A stretch of DNA of 64,000 nt from Flavobacteriales bacterium 33_180_T64. GTDB taxonomy: Bacteria > Bacteroidota > Bacteroidia > Flavobacteriales > Flavobacteriaceae. How positions within the stretch are numbered: position 1 is the stretch's first letter; every line of letters starts with the position of its first letter. Below the pieces are notes generated by a model that ran no database searches, was not told the origin of the DNA, and saw nothing but the letters and a program-made list of their open reading frames with translations. Position numbers and translations under genes: made by a program. Where the stretch lies: positions 372,001-436,000 of the forward strand of contig MAAQ01000013.1 of NCBI GenBank assembly GCA_002162685.1. Reading direction: 5' to 3'. Positions 47,082 to 56,592 of the stretch are shown one piece after another.

Positions 47082-49316
47082 TTAGGAAAATGTTTTTAAT
47101 TCCATATGACCTAATAAATCATACGAAAAAGCAAGCATGTTTTGTACTTCATCGGTACGTGCAATATGTACATATTTAAATATCATAAGCGCCTCTCCAT
47201 TACTTTCTATATGATGAATTTCATTTTCTTCTAGAAATTGGATAAGGTCTTTAGTGAAAAAAGATTTAATAGCGCTTTCATCTTCTCCACTTAATTGAAA
47301 CTTCCCTGAAAACCCTGGGTATTTCACAAAATTAATATCTCCTTTTGACCCAGAAAGCGCCTTTACTTTATCAAAAATTTTATCAAAAAGCCCTTCTTTA
47401 TCAATTATAAATTTAGGTATCGAAGAAGGTAATCGAACAACCTGAACTGTGGTTTGATATACTTCTAGTGCAAGCATTGCTCCTTCGTCAAATACAATAT
47501 CTGCAATTTCCCATTGTGCATTATTCTTAACATCTAAACCTTGTAAAGAATTACTTTTCATTTCTATTGGACGTGAATCGAAAAACTTAAAATTTCTTAA
47601 ATAAGAAGTGTTCCAATCTACCTCTCTATCAAAAGACCACCCATTAGTAATAGCCATTTTTTGTAAACGTATTTGACGTTGGGTAATACGTTTTTTCATA
47701 CGACCCGTTATAATTCTTAACGCTCGATTATGACTTGTAGAGGCAACATGATTATCTAATCCAACTAACTTTACATCGCCTCCACTATTATCATGAATAC
47801 GCTTAAATTCAATCAAATTTTCCATTATTGTAAGATCTACCAAACGTGTTTGTGACATATCTATACGCACTGTTGATCCCACTGGAATATCTTTTAATAA
47901 TTTATCAAGTTGTAAAGCATATAAGAAATTTGAAACCCCTTTTAATTTCACATCATAAGTGCTATTTTCTAGGTGATATACCTTCGAACCAGATTTATAA
48001 ATCTTTTTAAAGAACGCTAAAAATCCTACTTTAGCCAATAACATATGGAGTACTAGTGTCACTAAAATTCCTCCTACAATTCCATAAAGTAAATCTGTAA
48101 ACAACGTAATAATTAACGTAGCCGATAAGAACAATAATTGCTCAACTCCTTGATCATATGCGTGCTTAAATACTTTAGGAGAAGCTAATTTAAACCCTGT
48201 GTGCACTAAAATTGCGGCTAGTGCAGCTAAAGGAACGCTCCTTAAAATTGGTGCTAAAATCAAAACAAATAGAATTAAGAAAATTCCATGGTAAAGATTA
48301 GACCATCTTGTTTTAGCATTACTATTAACATTAACCGTGCTTCTAACAATTACTGTAATAATAGGAAGTCCTCCTAAGGCTCCTGAAACCATAGTACTTA
48401 GTCCAACACCAATTAAATCTTTATTTAAATTGGTGGTTCGTTTATAAGGATCTAACTTATCAACAGCACGAGCACTAGCTAAGGTTTCTACCGAAGCAAT
48501 CATGGTAATAGATAATACAGTAAGCCAAAAAGCAGAGGTTCCAATCATACCAAAATCAGGATGCATTATACTATCTAATGGGTTGTCTGGAATATCTATT
48601 AATAATTTAGGGCCAACATCATAAGTGTTTCCAAAGAAAGAAATACTATGTTCATTGAAAAAATCAAAGCCAAACACAAAAGGTATAGCTAGTAATAAAA
48701 CCCACATTGGAGCTGGAATAATTCGAATAAATTTATGTTTAATTTTTTTATAAAAAACAAGAACTAATATTCCAATTAATGCAACTAAAAAAACAAAAGG
48801 ATTGGCTTCTGGTAGCTTGTAAAAAATATCAAATAAAGTACCAATAGTAGTATCGGCATTAGAGGTGGTTCCAAGTGCATAATGCGCTTGTTTAGCAAAA
48901 ATAATTACACCAATCGCGGCTAAAATACCATGCAAAACAGACGATGGTAATAATTTAGCAAAACGCCCCATTTTAAGAAATCCTAATATGGTTTGAATCC
49001 CTCCAGAGACGACAATTGCAGCTAAAACGTAATTAATATTACCATCTAACACAACAAGACCTCCTAAGATTACCGCAATCAATCCAGCGGCAGGGCCATT
49101 AATTGCTAAATGTCCCCCTCTAAAAAATGTTGTTACCACACCTCCAATAATTGCCGAAAGAACTCCTGCCATTGGTGATACTTCAGAGGCAACAGCAATC
49201 CCTAATGCTAAAGGTAGAGCTACAAGAGATACACTTAATGCAGCCGAAAGGTCATTACGCCAGTTTTCTTTTAATCCTTTAATTCCATTTGCGGGTATAG
49301 TTTTGTTAGTTATCAT
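47082..49316 (-). CDS. SulP-family anion transporter with STAS domain
   Basis: 744 residues. About 12 helices with SLC26/SulP motifs: LSVSLVALPLALGIAVASEVSPMAGVLSAIIGG, GPAAGLIAVILGG, ASVETLASARAVDKLDPYKRTTNLNKDLIGVG and GALGGLPIITVIVRSTVNVNSNAKTRWSNL. A STAS domain follows (about 440-530; GSTVRIDMSQTRLVDLTIMENL), then a further cytoplasmic C-terminal part of about 200 residues without a known domain. Members carry sulfate, bicarbonate or other anions; bicarbonate is plausible in marine bacteria, but sequence alone does not decide. Next to an H+ antiporter on the same strand (84-nt gap). Confidence 0.88.
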   Translation of the reverse strand: MITNKTIPANGIKGLKENWRNDLSAALSVSLVALPLALGIAVASEVSPMAGVLSAIIGGVVTTFFRGGHLAINGPAAGLIAVILGGLVVLDGNINYVLAAIVVSGGIQTILGFLKMGRFAKLLPSSVLHGILAAIGVIIFAKQAHYALGTTSNADTTIGTLFDIFYKLPEANPFVFLVALIGILVLVFYKKIKHKFIRIIPAPMWVLLLAIPFVFGFDFFNEHSISFFGNTYDVGPKLLIDIPDNPLDSIMHPDFGMIGTSAFWLTVLSITMIASVETLASARAVDKLDPYKRTTNLNKDLIGVGLSTMVSGALGGLPIITVIVRSTVNVNSNAKTRWSNLYHGIFLILFVLILAPILRSVPLAALAAILVHTGFKLASPKVFKHAYDQGVEQLLFLSATLIITLFTDLLYGIVGGILVTLVLHMLLAKVGFLAFFKKIYKSGSKVYHLENSTYDVKLKGVSNFLYALQLDKLLKDIPVGSTVRIDMSQTRLVDLTIMENLIEFKRIHDNSGGDVKLVGLDNHVASTSHNRALRIITGRMKKRITQRQIRLQKMAITNGWSFDREVDWNTSYLRNFKFFDSRPIEMKSNSLQGLDVKNNAQWEIADIVFDEGAMLALEVYQTTVQVVRLPSSIPKFIIDKEGLFDKIFDKVKALSGSKGDINFVKYPGFSGKFQLSGEDESAIKSFFTKDLIQFLEENEIHHIESNGEALMIFKYVHIARTDEVQNMLAFSYDLLGHMELKTFS

Positions 49317-49567
49317 AAAATAAAAAGGTTATTAAGGGGTTAATATACGTTTTTCAAAAAAATGAAATCCATTAAAAGTCTATTTTTTTTGTTTTTTATA
49401 TCCCAATCACCTTATCACCAAAAAACTAACACTTTATAAAAACATGAATTAATAATTTGATCCATTTTTAATCATTATTTAATTCTAGTAAACACTTAAA
49501 GTCTATAATTTCATAATAAATTATTAAAACCTATCGTGTTGACAATCCTATTTATTATTTTGCAACC

Positions 49568-50428
49568 ATGAATTTATATCCTATAAACTCTGGAAATTTT
49601 AAGCTTGATGGTGGTGCTATGTTTGGTGTGGTTCCAAAATCTTTATGGACTCGTACAAATCCTGCCGATACTAATAATATGATAGATATCGCGGCACGTT
49701 GTTTGTTAATTGAAGATAGTAACCGATTAATTTTAATCGACACAGGTATGGGAAACAAACAAAGTGATAAATTTTTTGGCTATTATCATCTTTGGGGAAA
49801 TGATACTATTGATAACTCTCTAAAGACTTTTGGGTTTCATCGTGATGACATAACTGATGTGTTTATGACACATTTACATTTTGATCATTGTGGGGGAAGT
49901 GTTCAATGGAATAAAGACAGAACAGGTTACGAACCTGCATTTAAAAATGCTAATTTCTGGAGTAACGAAAATCACTGGAAATGGGCAACTCAGCCTAATA
50001 GAAGAGAAGTCGCTTCCTTTTTAAAAGAAAACATTTTACCAATGGAAGAGAGCGGGCATTTAAAGTTCACATCACTCCCAGAAAACGATATTTTGAAAAA
50101 CTCTGAACTTGGTTTTGACATTTTTTTTGCTAATGGTCATACCGAAAAACAAATGATTCCAATGATTCAATATAAAGGAAAGACTATTTGTTTTATGGCC
50201 GATTTATTACCTACTGTTGGGCATTTACCCTTACCATTTGTTATGGGATATGATACAAGACCATTACTTACATTAGATGAAAAAGAACGTTTCTTAAATT
50301 TAGCAGCAGATCAAAATTACTATCTGTTTTTAGAGCATGATGCTCACAATGAGATTATTACTGTACAACACACCGAAAAAGGTGTTAGACTAAAAAACAC
50401 TTATACAACAAACGATATATTTAATTAA
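49568..50428 (+). CDS. Metallo-beta-lactamase-fold hydrolase
   Basis: 286 residues, no signal peptide. The zinc motif HxHxDH is in VFMTHLHFDHCGGSVQW; later ligands are the His of FANGHTEKQ, Asp of FMADLLPT and His of LFLEHDAHNE. LLIEDSNRLILIDTGMGNKQ before the motif is the usual first sheet. Similar to the quorum-quenching lactonase/arylsulfatase-like MBL group, but the substrate cannot be assigned. It begins a plus-strand run with the S8 and M1 peptidases (2-nt gap to the S8 gene). Confidence 0.88.
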   Translation: MNLYPINSGNFKLDGGAMFGVVPKSLWTRTNPADTNNMIDIAARCLLIEDSNRLILIDTGMGNKQSDKFFGYYHLWGNDTIDNSLKTFGFHRDDITDVFMTHLHFDHCGGSVQWNKDRTGYEPAFKNANFWSNENHWKWATQPNRREVASFLKENILPMEESGHLKFTSLPENDILKNSELGFDIFFANGHTEKQMIPMIQYKGKTICFMADLLPTVGHLPLPFVMGYDTRPLLTLDEKERFLNLAADQNYYLFLEHDAHNEIITVQHTEKGVRLKNTYTTNDIFN

Positions 50429-50430
50429 CT

Positions 50431-52050
50431 ATGAAATACGCATTTAAACCTTTCTTATATTCAATGTTTTTATCTGCTGCCTTATTGGGTTGCGGAAGCT
50501 CAACTGGAGTTTTATCAACACCAATAGAAAATATAGACACATCGCCATTAAAAGTGTCTGAACTTAGCAAGACTGAAAAAAATTCATGGTCCCTTTTAGA
50601 TTTAGTTCAAGATACTATTCCTGGAATGAGTGTTAATAAAGCTTATAATAAAATTATTAAAAATAAAAAAGGGAAAACAGTTATCGTAGCTGTTATAGAT
50701 AGCGGAACAGATATTGATCATGAAGATTTAAATGATGTTATCTGGACTAATAAAAATGAAATTCCAAATAATGGAAAAGATGACGATAACAATGGTTATA
50801 TAGATGATATTCACGGTTGGAACTTTGTAGGCGATGGTTATAATGAACAATTAGAATATGTAAGACTATTGGCTTCGGGTAATACAAATGATCCTAGGTA
50901 TGCAGAAGCTGAAACTGAATACAATTCAGAATATCAAAAATATACGGGTTACAAAACACAGTACGATCAAATTCTTCAGCAAGTCACTACTGCTCACGAT
51001 ATGATTTCTAAACATCTTAATAAGGAAGATTATAACCTAGAAGAAGTAAGTGCTATAGCAACGCAAGACGACGCTTTAACCCAATCGATTGCAATTATAA
51101 AATATGTATACAGCTTAGACGCTGATAGTGTTCCTTCGTTTTTAGATGACATTAAAGATGGGTTGGTTGAAATTAATGATCACCTTAACTTTAATCTAAA
51201 CAAAAACTTCAATGGTCGTAAAACGGGTGACGATCCAAACGATTTAACAGACAAAGTAGGCTATGGTAATAATAATCCAAGACCGTCTAAAAAATCTGAA
51301 AGCCATGGGACTCACGTCACAGGAATTATTGCTGCAGAACGCAACAATGGAAAAGGTATGGATGGTGTTGCTAATAATGTGAAAATTATGGCTATTCGCT
51401 CTACACCTAATGGAGATGAGTATGATAAAGATGTGGCTTTAGCTATTCGTTATGCAGCAGATAATGGTGCAAAAATTATCAACGCAAGTTTTGGTAAATC
51501 ATTTTCTCCACATAGTGACTGGGTAAGAGATGCTCTTAAATATGCCGCCGAAAAGGATGTGCTTTTTGTTCATGCAGCAGGAAATGATAGTAAAAATATC
51601 GATATAGAAAAAAGCTTTCCAAATGATGCTATTGGTACTGGGCCAGAAATTGCAGATAACGTAATAACTGTTGGGTCTTTAACTGAAAAATATGGCTCAA
51701 ACTTAGTTTCTAGTTTTTCTAACTATGGAACCATAAATGTTGATGTATTTGCCCCAGGAAGTGATATTTATTCAACTATACCAGAAAACGAATATAAGCT
51801 TAATAGTGGTACATCAATGGCTGCTCCAAATGTTGCTGGAGTTGCTGCTTTAATTCGTTCACAATACCCAAGTTTAACCGCACCCCAAGTTAAAAAAATC
51901 CTTATGGATTCTGGGCTTCCTATAAAAGCTAAAGTTACTGTTGGTGAAAATAAAGCTGTAAAAACACTTTCTGAAATATCTAAATCAGGAAGAATTGTAA
52001 ATGCTTATAACGCCTTAATACTGGCATCACAAATGGCTAACTCAAATTAA
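50431..52050 (+). CDS. Subtilisin-like S8 peptidase lipoprotein
   Basis: 539 residues. Lipoprotein signal (SAALLGC, lipid Cys21). The catalytic triad is Asp90 (VAVIDSGTDIDHEDL), His292 (SHGTHVTGIIAAE) and Ser462 (NSGTSMAAPNVAG); oxyanion Asn385 in HAAGND. The Asp-His spacing is about 200 residues, because of a helical insertion (about 135-280), compared with roughly 30-40 in subtilisin. The insert may be a pro-domain-like or substrate-binding segment. Anchored in the envelope; starts 2 nt after the MBL gene. Confidence 0.93.
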   Translation: MKYAFKPFLYSMFLSAALLGCGSSTGVLSTPIENIDTSPLKVSELSKTEKNSWSLLDLVQDTIPGMSVNKAYNKIIKNKKGKTVIVAVIDSGTDIDHEDLNDVIWTNKNEIPNNGKDDDNNGYIDDIHGWNFVGDGYNEQLEYVRLLASGNTNDPRYAEAETEYNSEYQKYTGYKTQYDQILQQVTTAHDMISKHLNKEDYNLEEVSAIATQDDALTQSIAIIKYVYSLDADSVPSFLDDIKDGLVEINDHLNFNLNKNFNGRKTGDDPNDLTDKVGYGNNNPRPSKKSESHGTHVTGIIAAERNNGKGMDGVANNVKIMAIRSTPNGDEYDKDVALAIRYAADNGAKIINASFGKSFSPHSDWVRDALKYAAEKDVLFVHAAGNDSKNIDIEKSFPNDAIGTGPEIADNVITVGSLTEKYGSNLVSSFSNYGTINVDVFAPGSDIYSTIPENEYKLNSGTSMAAPNVAGVAALIRSQYPSLTAPQVKKILMDSGLPIKAKVTVGENKAVKTLSEISKSGRIVNAYNALILASQMANSN

Positions 52051-52072
52051 TTTCGAAATAAAAACAAAATTT

Positions 52073-53938
52073 ATGACACTTAAAATCAGCTCTTTATTGT
52101 GTTTGTTTATGCTATTATTTTCTTCGGAGATGTATGCTCAAGATAAACCGATTACCTATAAAACAAATCATTATTGGCAACAACAAGCCGATTATACGAT
52201 GGATATTGATATGGATGTAAAATCCTATCAGTTTAAAGGCACGCAAAACATAAAATACACTAACAACTCTCCTGATGTTTTAAATAATGTGTTTTATCAT
52301 TTATATTTTAATGCCTTTCAGCCAAACAGTGAAATGGATGCCAGACTTCAAAGTATAGCAGATCCCGATCGAAGAATGGCAACTAATGTTGGAACCAAAG
52401 AAAATCCTATTTATGAAAGTAGAATAGCCAAATTAAATGCAGATGAGATTGGTTATATCAAGGTAAAATCTTTAAAACAAAACGGGAAAAAATTAACATA
52501 TGAGCTTTCTGGAACCGTTTTAGAGGTTAAACTTAACTCACCTATTCAACCAGGAGAAACTGTGAATTTTGATATGGTTTTTGACGCACAAGTACCGGTT
52601 CAAATTCGTCGTTCTGGTCGTAACAACAAAGAAGGGGTTGCATTATCTATGGCGCAATGGTATCCTAAATTAGCAGAGTACGACGACGAGGGTTGGCATG
52701 CAGATGCTTATATCGCTAGAGAGTTTCATGGTGTTTGGGGTAATTTTGATGTTAAGATTACCATTGATAAAGATTATACAATTGGTGGTACTGGGTATTT
52801 ACAAAATGCCCATAAAATTGGACATGGCTATACAGAAGAACCTGTTAAGACCAAAGGAAAAAAACAAACCTGGCATTTTATTGCGCCTAATGTTCATGAT
52901 TTTACTTGGGCTGCAGATCCAGATTTCATTCATGATACTATGCAAGTTCCTAATGGACCAACTTTGCATTTTTTCTATCAAAACACCATGCCAAAAGAGA
53001 ATCTCGACAATTGGAGAAAATTACAACCAAAAACAGTTGAGCTGATGCAGTATTTTAGTGAGCATGTGGGGATGTATCCTTATAAACAATACTCTGTAAT
53101 TCAAGGTGGTGATGGTGGCATGGAATATGCGATGTGTACACTTATTACTGGTGAACGTAAATATAGTAGCTTAGTAGGTGTAACAGCCCACGAAATGGCA
53201 CATAGCTGGTTTCAATTTTTATTAGCTAGTAACGAGTCTAAACACGAATGGATGGATGAAGGCTTTACCAGTTATATTTCTACTTTGGCCATGAATGAAA
53301 TTATGAATAAAAATGCAAGTAATCCACTAGCAGGTTCGTACCGTAGTTATAGTGGCTTAGCTAATTCTGGAGTAGAACAACCTTTAACCACTCATGCAGA
53401 TCGTTACAATGTTAATCGTGCTTACGGTGCTTCTGCCTATAGTAAAGGTGCTGTGTTTTTAGCGCAATTAGGTTATATTATTGGTGAAGATGATTTAAAG
53501 AAAACCATAAAAAAATATTTTACCGATTTTTCATTTAAACATCCAAAACCCATGGATGTCATTCGTACTGCTGAAAAAATATCTGAGATAGAACTCGATT
53601 GGTATTTAATGGATTTTACGCAAACTACAAATACAATTGATTACGCTGTGAAAGATGTAGAAGAACATACTATAACCTTAGAGCGTATTGGTATTATGCC
53701 AATGCCTATTGATCTTAAGGTAATGTATACTGATGGTTCTACGGAAAATTTTTATATTCCATTACGACAAATGCGAGGAGAAAAATCGACCTCAGCAACA
53801 ATGAAAGATGATTGGGCTTGGGCCTATCCAACCTATACTTTAAAAACATCTAAATCTATAGAATCTGTACAAATTGATCCTGACGGCATGATGGCAGATA
53901 TAAATAAAGATAATAACGTGTTTTCTGCTTCTAAATAA
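52073..53938 (+). CDS. M1-family zinc aminopeptidase
   Basis: 621 residues with a signal peptide (SSLLCLFMLLFSSEMYAQ). N-terminal beta domain (QADYTMDIDMDVKSYQFKGTQNIKYTNNS), then the catalytic domain with substrate motif GGMEYAMCTLI (equivalent of GxMEN, here with Tyr) and the zinc motif HEMAHSW: His373, Glu374, His377, with Glu396 in DEGFTSY at the expected spacing. Members release N-terminal residues from peptides. It follows the S8 peptidase by 22 nt; together they could form a periplasmic or surface peptide degradation step. Ends at a bidirectional terminator. Confidence 0.93.
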   Translation: MTLKISSLLCLFMLLFSSEMYAQDKPITYKTNHYWQQQADYTMDIDMDVKSYQFKGTQNIKYTNNSPDVLNNVFYHLYFNAFQPNSEMDARLQSIADPDRRMATNVGTKENPIYESRIAKLNADEIGYIKVKSLKQNGKKLTYELSGTVLEVKLNSPIQPGETVNFDMVFDAQVPVQIRRSGRNNKEGVALSMAQWYPKLAEYDDEGWHADAYIAREFHGVWGNFDVKITIDKDYTIGGTGYLQNAHKIGHGYTEEPVKTKGKKQTWHFIAPNVHDFTWAADPDFIHDTMQVPNGPTLHFFYQNTMPKENLDNWRKLQPKTVELMQYFSEHVGMYPYKQYSVIQGGDGGMEYAMCTLITGERKYSSLVGVTAHEMAHSWFQFLLASNESKHEWMDEGFTSYISTLAMNEIMNKNASNPLAGSYRSYSGLANSGVEQPLTTHADRYNVNRAYGASAYSKGAVFLAQLGYIIGEDDLKKTIKKYFTDFSFKHPKPMDVIRTAEKISEIELDWYLMDFTQTTNTIDYAVKDVEEHTITLERIGIMPMPIDLKVMYTDGSTENFYIPLRQMRGEKSTSATMKDDWAWAYPTYTLKTSKSIESVQIDPDGMMADINKDNNVFSASK

Positions 53939-53956
53939 GTATAGCACATACAAAAC

Positions 53957-53991
53957 AAAAAAGCCTCAAGTAATATGCTGAGGCTTTTTTT
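53957..53991. terminator. Bidirectional terminator
   Basis: A perfect 12-bp stem (AAAAAAGCCTCA / TGAGGCTTTTTT) with a 10-nt loop between the convergent M1 and redoxin genes; T tracts occur in both directions. Confidence 0.92.
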
Positions 53992-53994
53992 ACA

Positions 53995-54633
53995 CTATAA
54001 AGTTTCTAAAATGGCTCTAGGATCAGCTCGTAATTTATAATCTTCGTCTAGAAAATGATAGGTTATTCTCCCTGTTTTATCAACAACATAAGTTGCCGAA
54101 ATAGGTAATTCATTATTGATATTATTCTGACTTTGATTTAAATCAATTTTAAACCTTTCGGCATAAAGAGAGACTAAGTCTTTCGGTAGCTTATATACAA
54201 GGCCTATTGATTTCGCGAAATTATTATCCTTGTCAGTTAAAACCTCAAATTCTAAGTTGTTTTTTTCTATTGTTGACAATGAGTTATCTGGGCTTTCAGG
54301 GCTAATAGCTACCAATTGAGCGCCTTTTTCTTTAAACGCTGGTAATGCATTTTGTAATGCTTTTAATTCTATATTACAGTAAGGACACCAGCCACCTCTA
54401 TAAAACGCAATAATTAATGGGCCGTGTTCTAATTGTATTTTTGAAGATACCTCATCACCTTTAGCATTGTGTAAAGTAAATAAAGGAAAGTGATCTCCTG
54501 TTTTTAATGCTTTATTGGTAAGTTTGGAAGTGGTTAACTCATCTATAGCATTTCGCATAATTTGTTTTACGCCTTCTGGGTATTTTGCTGCAGATTGATC
54601 CGCATGTGCTTTCAATGATTCTGTTAATAACAT
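53995..54633 (-). CDS. Peroxiredoxin-like (AhpC/TSA) protein
   Basis: 212 residues. A helical lead is followed by a thioredoxin fold with FYRGGWCPYCNIELKALQ (two Cys in CPYC), GAQLVAISPESPDNS, FEVLTDKDNNFAKSIGLVY and PISATYVVDKTGRITYHFLDEDYKLRADP. This is the peroxiredoxin-like family that reduces peroxides or disulfides in the cytoplasm; no signal peptide. It lies 26 nt past the 201-residue protein of the lysis cassette, on the same strand, but is a different kind of gene and may mark the edge of the accessory region. Confidence 0.9.
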   Translation of the reverse strand: MLLTESLKAHADQSAAKYPEGVKQIMRNAIDELTTSKLTNKALKTGDHFPLFTLHNAKGDEVSSKIQLEHGPLIIAFYRGGWCPYCNIELKALQNALPAFKEKGAQLVAISPESPDNSLSTIEKNNLEFEVLTDKDNNFAKSIGLVYKLPKDLVSLYAERFKIDLNQSQNNINNELPISATYVVDKTGRITYHFLDEDYKLRADPRAILETL

Positions 54634-54659
54634 GTATTCCGTTTCTAAGTTTGTCTGTG

Positions 54660-55265
54660 TTATTTAAATAACCTAACACCAATACCTATGTTATGAGTAG
54701 GCTGTTGTAATTGATTAAGGTTCGCTCTGTAACTCACAAACCATTTGCCTTTTCTATTGTACTGTAAACCAAGACTGATATTATCAAATATTGCTTGGTT
54801 TCCTCCTATTTCAGAAAACAGATATAATCCGCTTTTATACGTTTTAGGATATTCAATGGTTTTGGTGATTGTGATTTCTCGAGGCACTTTCAACTTATAT
54901 AAAATCTCGCTACCTAATAAGTTCCCCTCTACTAAGTTGTAGCTAAAAATATCGATATCGTCATTACTTAGTGTGTCTTTATAAACTCTAGCTTTAACTA
55001 AGAGTGAGGAGTCTTTGGTTTGCGGACGATTCTCATAAATGGTTTGCATTTCATCTTTATTTACATAAACTGTTTGATACTTCAATGTTTGCACTTTAAA
55101 CGTATCTGTTTTAGTTTGCCAAACGGTGTCTCTTACAATAGTCGTTTTTGGTGAATTATTATGATGTGGTGCCTTACCGCATTGCTTGACTAGTAAATTA
55201 AAACTAATCATTACTAGAATTAGTAGCAGCAAGGTTTTTTGACTAGATATCTGTTGTGATTTCAT
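54660..55265 (-). CDS. Membrane-anchored protein of the lysis cassette (spanin-like?)
   Basis: 201 residues. N-terminal membrane helix (LLLLILVMISFNLLV), a Thr/Lys-rich helical or extended part (about 35-130) and a strand-rich end with SGLYLFSEIGGNQAIFDNISLGLQYNRKGKWF and NIGIGVRLFK. I do not recognise a family. Proteins of this size and layout sit beside holin and endolysin genes in Bacteroidota phages and could play the spanin role of disrupting the outer membrane; that is inference from position. It is separated from the holin by 146 nt of hairpin-rich DNA. Confidence 0.5.
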   Translation of the reverse strand: MKSQQISSQKTLLLLILVMISFNLLVKQCGKAPHHNNSPKTTIVRDTVWQTKTDTFKVQTLKYQTVYVNKDEMQTIYENRPQTKDSSLLVKARVYKDTLSNDDIDIFSYNLVEGNLLGSEILYKLKVPREITITKTIEYPKTYKSGLYLFSEIGGNQAIFDNISLGLQYNRKGKWFVSYRANLNQLQQPTHNIGIGVRLFK

Positions 55266-55411
55266 TGTTCTGCGGTTTAAATTTTATGCTTATTTATTTG
55301 AAATAAGCCTCCTTTCTTGGTCTGTTTCGCTTCCTAAAACTAGACCAAGAATATCACTGGCTTTTTGATACCATGCGTGTGTTAAACAAACTGGTATCCT
55401 GTTTTGTTACT
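55266..55411 (-). other. Hairpin-rich intergenic segment in the lysis cassette
   Basis: Three inverted repeats lie in 146 nt: GATACC / GGTATC (about 55368-55397), a perfect 9-bp pair TCTTGGTCT / AGACCAAGA (55315-55323 and 55342-55350), and CTTATTT / AAATAAG (about 55290-55307). None is followed by a clear T tract. They could regulate the 201-residue gene post-transcriptionally or be processing sites. No ORF is supported here. Confidence 0.5.
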
Positions 55412-55843
55412 TCACTCAGAATCGGTGTTTTGCTTCGATTCATCATCTTCTGTAAGCGTTTCTATAGTGTCCTTAAGTGGTGATAACTTAATAAAGTTAA
55501 TTAAGGCCTTAAAAGGGTTTACACCATAAATTGTATTGTAGTTCTCAAGTATGGATTTAATCTCTGTAATAGCGATAAATCCAGCTATAATCTTTAAAAA
55601 TGGTACTTCGTTGACAATGTATTGTTCTAAAAAAAACGCTGCCAAAATGACCAAATTGTAGATAAAGAACTTAGAAATGGTATGACCAATTCTAGAACTA
55701 CGAATAGGTATATGATTTCTTATCGAGACGTAAGCGCCTGTAATAAAATCGACAATGATTAAAAATACCATTGTTACCATAACTGCATTAACAGGAGACA
55801 TGAGTGCTAGCAACCAAAACAAAAATTTGATTACTTTTTCCAT
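55412..55843 (-). CDS. Phage-type holin
   Basis: 143 residues. Membrane segments about 5-20, 21-38 (AVMVTMVFLIIVDFITGAYVS), 65-82 (FFIYNLVILAAFFLEQY) and 88-103; the DFITGAYVSIRNH motif is typical of the PF05105-type phage holin family. The C-terminus is charged (TEDDESKQNTDSE). Holins form lesions that release or activate endolysins. The gene lies 17 nt after the endolysin gene on the same strand. Confidence 0.85.
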   Translation of the reverse strand: MEKVIKFLFWLLALMSPVNAVMVTMVFLIIVDFITGAYVSIRNHIPIRSSRIGHTISKFFIYNLVILAAFFLEQYIVNEVPFLKIIAGFIAITEIKSILENYNTIYGVNPFKALINFIKLSPLKDTIETLTEDDESKQNTDSE

Positions 55844-55860
55844 ATCTATTGTTTTATAGG

Positions 55861-56289
55861 TTATTTAACACGTGTTAGCTCTCTATAATCTAACACCCTG
55901 TGTTTTGGATATGCTTTAATGCATACCATGTTTCGTTGGTTACCACCAAGGACATACACATAGTTTTTGGTCGCTTTAATGAAAAATCCAACATGGCCTT
56001 TCCAACTGCTAGGTGATTCGCGCCAAAAGACAACAATATCACCAACTTTTGGTGTTGATGTTGATGTCCCAATACGCAGCCAGCTTCTTGCGGTTAGTTT
56101 CCCAGAATATTGATATCCTGAGGTTTTTGCTACCCAATTAGAATAAGCACTGCACCAAGCGGTTTCATCTTTGAGTTTTGAGCCATCAAAACCAATTTCA
56201 TTAAAGTAATTTAAAATTCTAAGGTTGTCTTTGGAGCCAACAGTTTCCTTAACGCCATATTCAGATAGCGCTTTAGTGATTATGTTCAT
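55861..56289 (-). CDS. CHAP-like endolysin (TIGR02594 type)
   Basis: 142 residues, no signal peptide, so export depends on the holin. The fold is NlpC/P60-CHAP-like: catalytic Cys46 in ETAWCSAYSNWVAKTSGY and His99 in WKGHVGFFI, with GDIVVFWRES between and YVLGGNQRNMV after. TIGR02594-family proteins are predicted peptidoglycan amidases/peptidases in phages and phage-like elements. First gene of the lysis cassette; preceded by a strong promoter and a long leader. Confidence 0.85.
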   Translation of the reverse strand: MNIITKALSEYGVKETVGSKDNLRILNYFNEIGFDGSKLKDETAWCSAYSNWVAKTSGYQYSGKLTARSWLRIGTSTSTPKVGDIVVFWRESPSSWKGHVGFFIKATKNYVYVLGGNQRNMVCIKAYPKHRVLDYRELTRVK

Positions 56290-56592
56290 GGTTTAAAATA
56301 GTATTGATTTAAGTGAATAAAAATAGATTCACCCCTAGAAACAATGTGCTATAATTAACACATATGTTTAAATTAAATTTTAAGTAGACCAAACTCATTA
56401 CCAAAGATTACTTGTACATATATATTTCTTAACCAGAATAGGGTTAATCTAGGTTTTTAGAGTTTCCACTTAACACGAATTGTTATTAACTAACGGTAAA
56501 CGTTGTTAGAAAAGCGAATACAAATATAAACATATTACACAACACGTGCAAACATTTTACAAATAAACTATGGTGAATTTTGTAATTTGTTG
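56290..56592 (-). other. Leader region of the lysis cassette
   Basis: This 303-nt AT-rich gap between endonuclease V and the endolysin has no supported gene. It holds a consensus promoter (56521-56552) giving a leader of about 225 nt, and an inverted repeat CTAAC / GTTAG (56490-56494 and 56505-56509) in the leader. A 29-codon hydrophobic reading frame ends about 20 nt before the endolysin ATG, but I cannot support it as a gene. Confidence 0.5.
56521..56552 (-). promoter_or_regulatory. Promoter of the lysis cassette
   Basis: On the minus strand TTTG (56552-56549), 20 nt, then TATATTTG (56528-56521): perfect matches to both the -33 and -7 Bacteroidota elements at the ideal spacing. Transcription would start near 56514, about 225 nt before the endolysin ATG. 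Confidence 0.7.

Noticed and set aside
56305-56400. 29-codon hydrophobic reading frame before the endolysin
   Set aside because: It could be a small lysis peptide, but no start signal or charged flank supports it; low-complexity AT-rich DNA gives such frames by chance.
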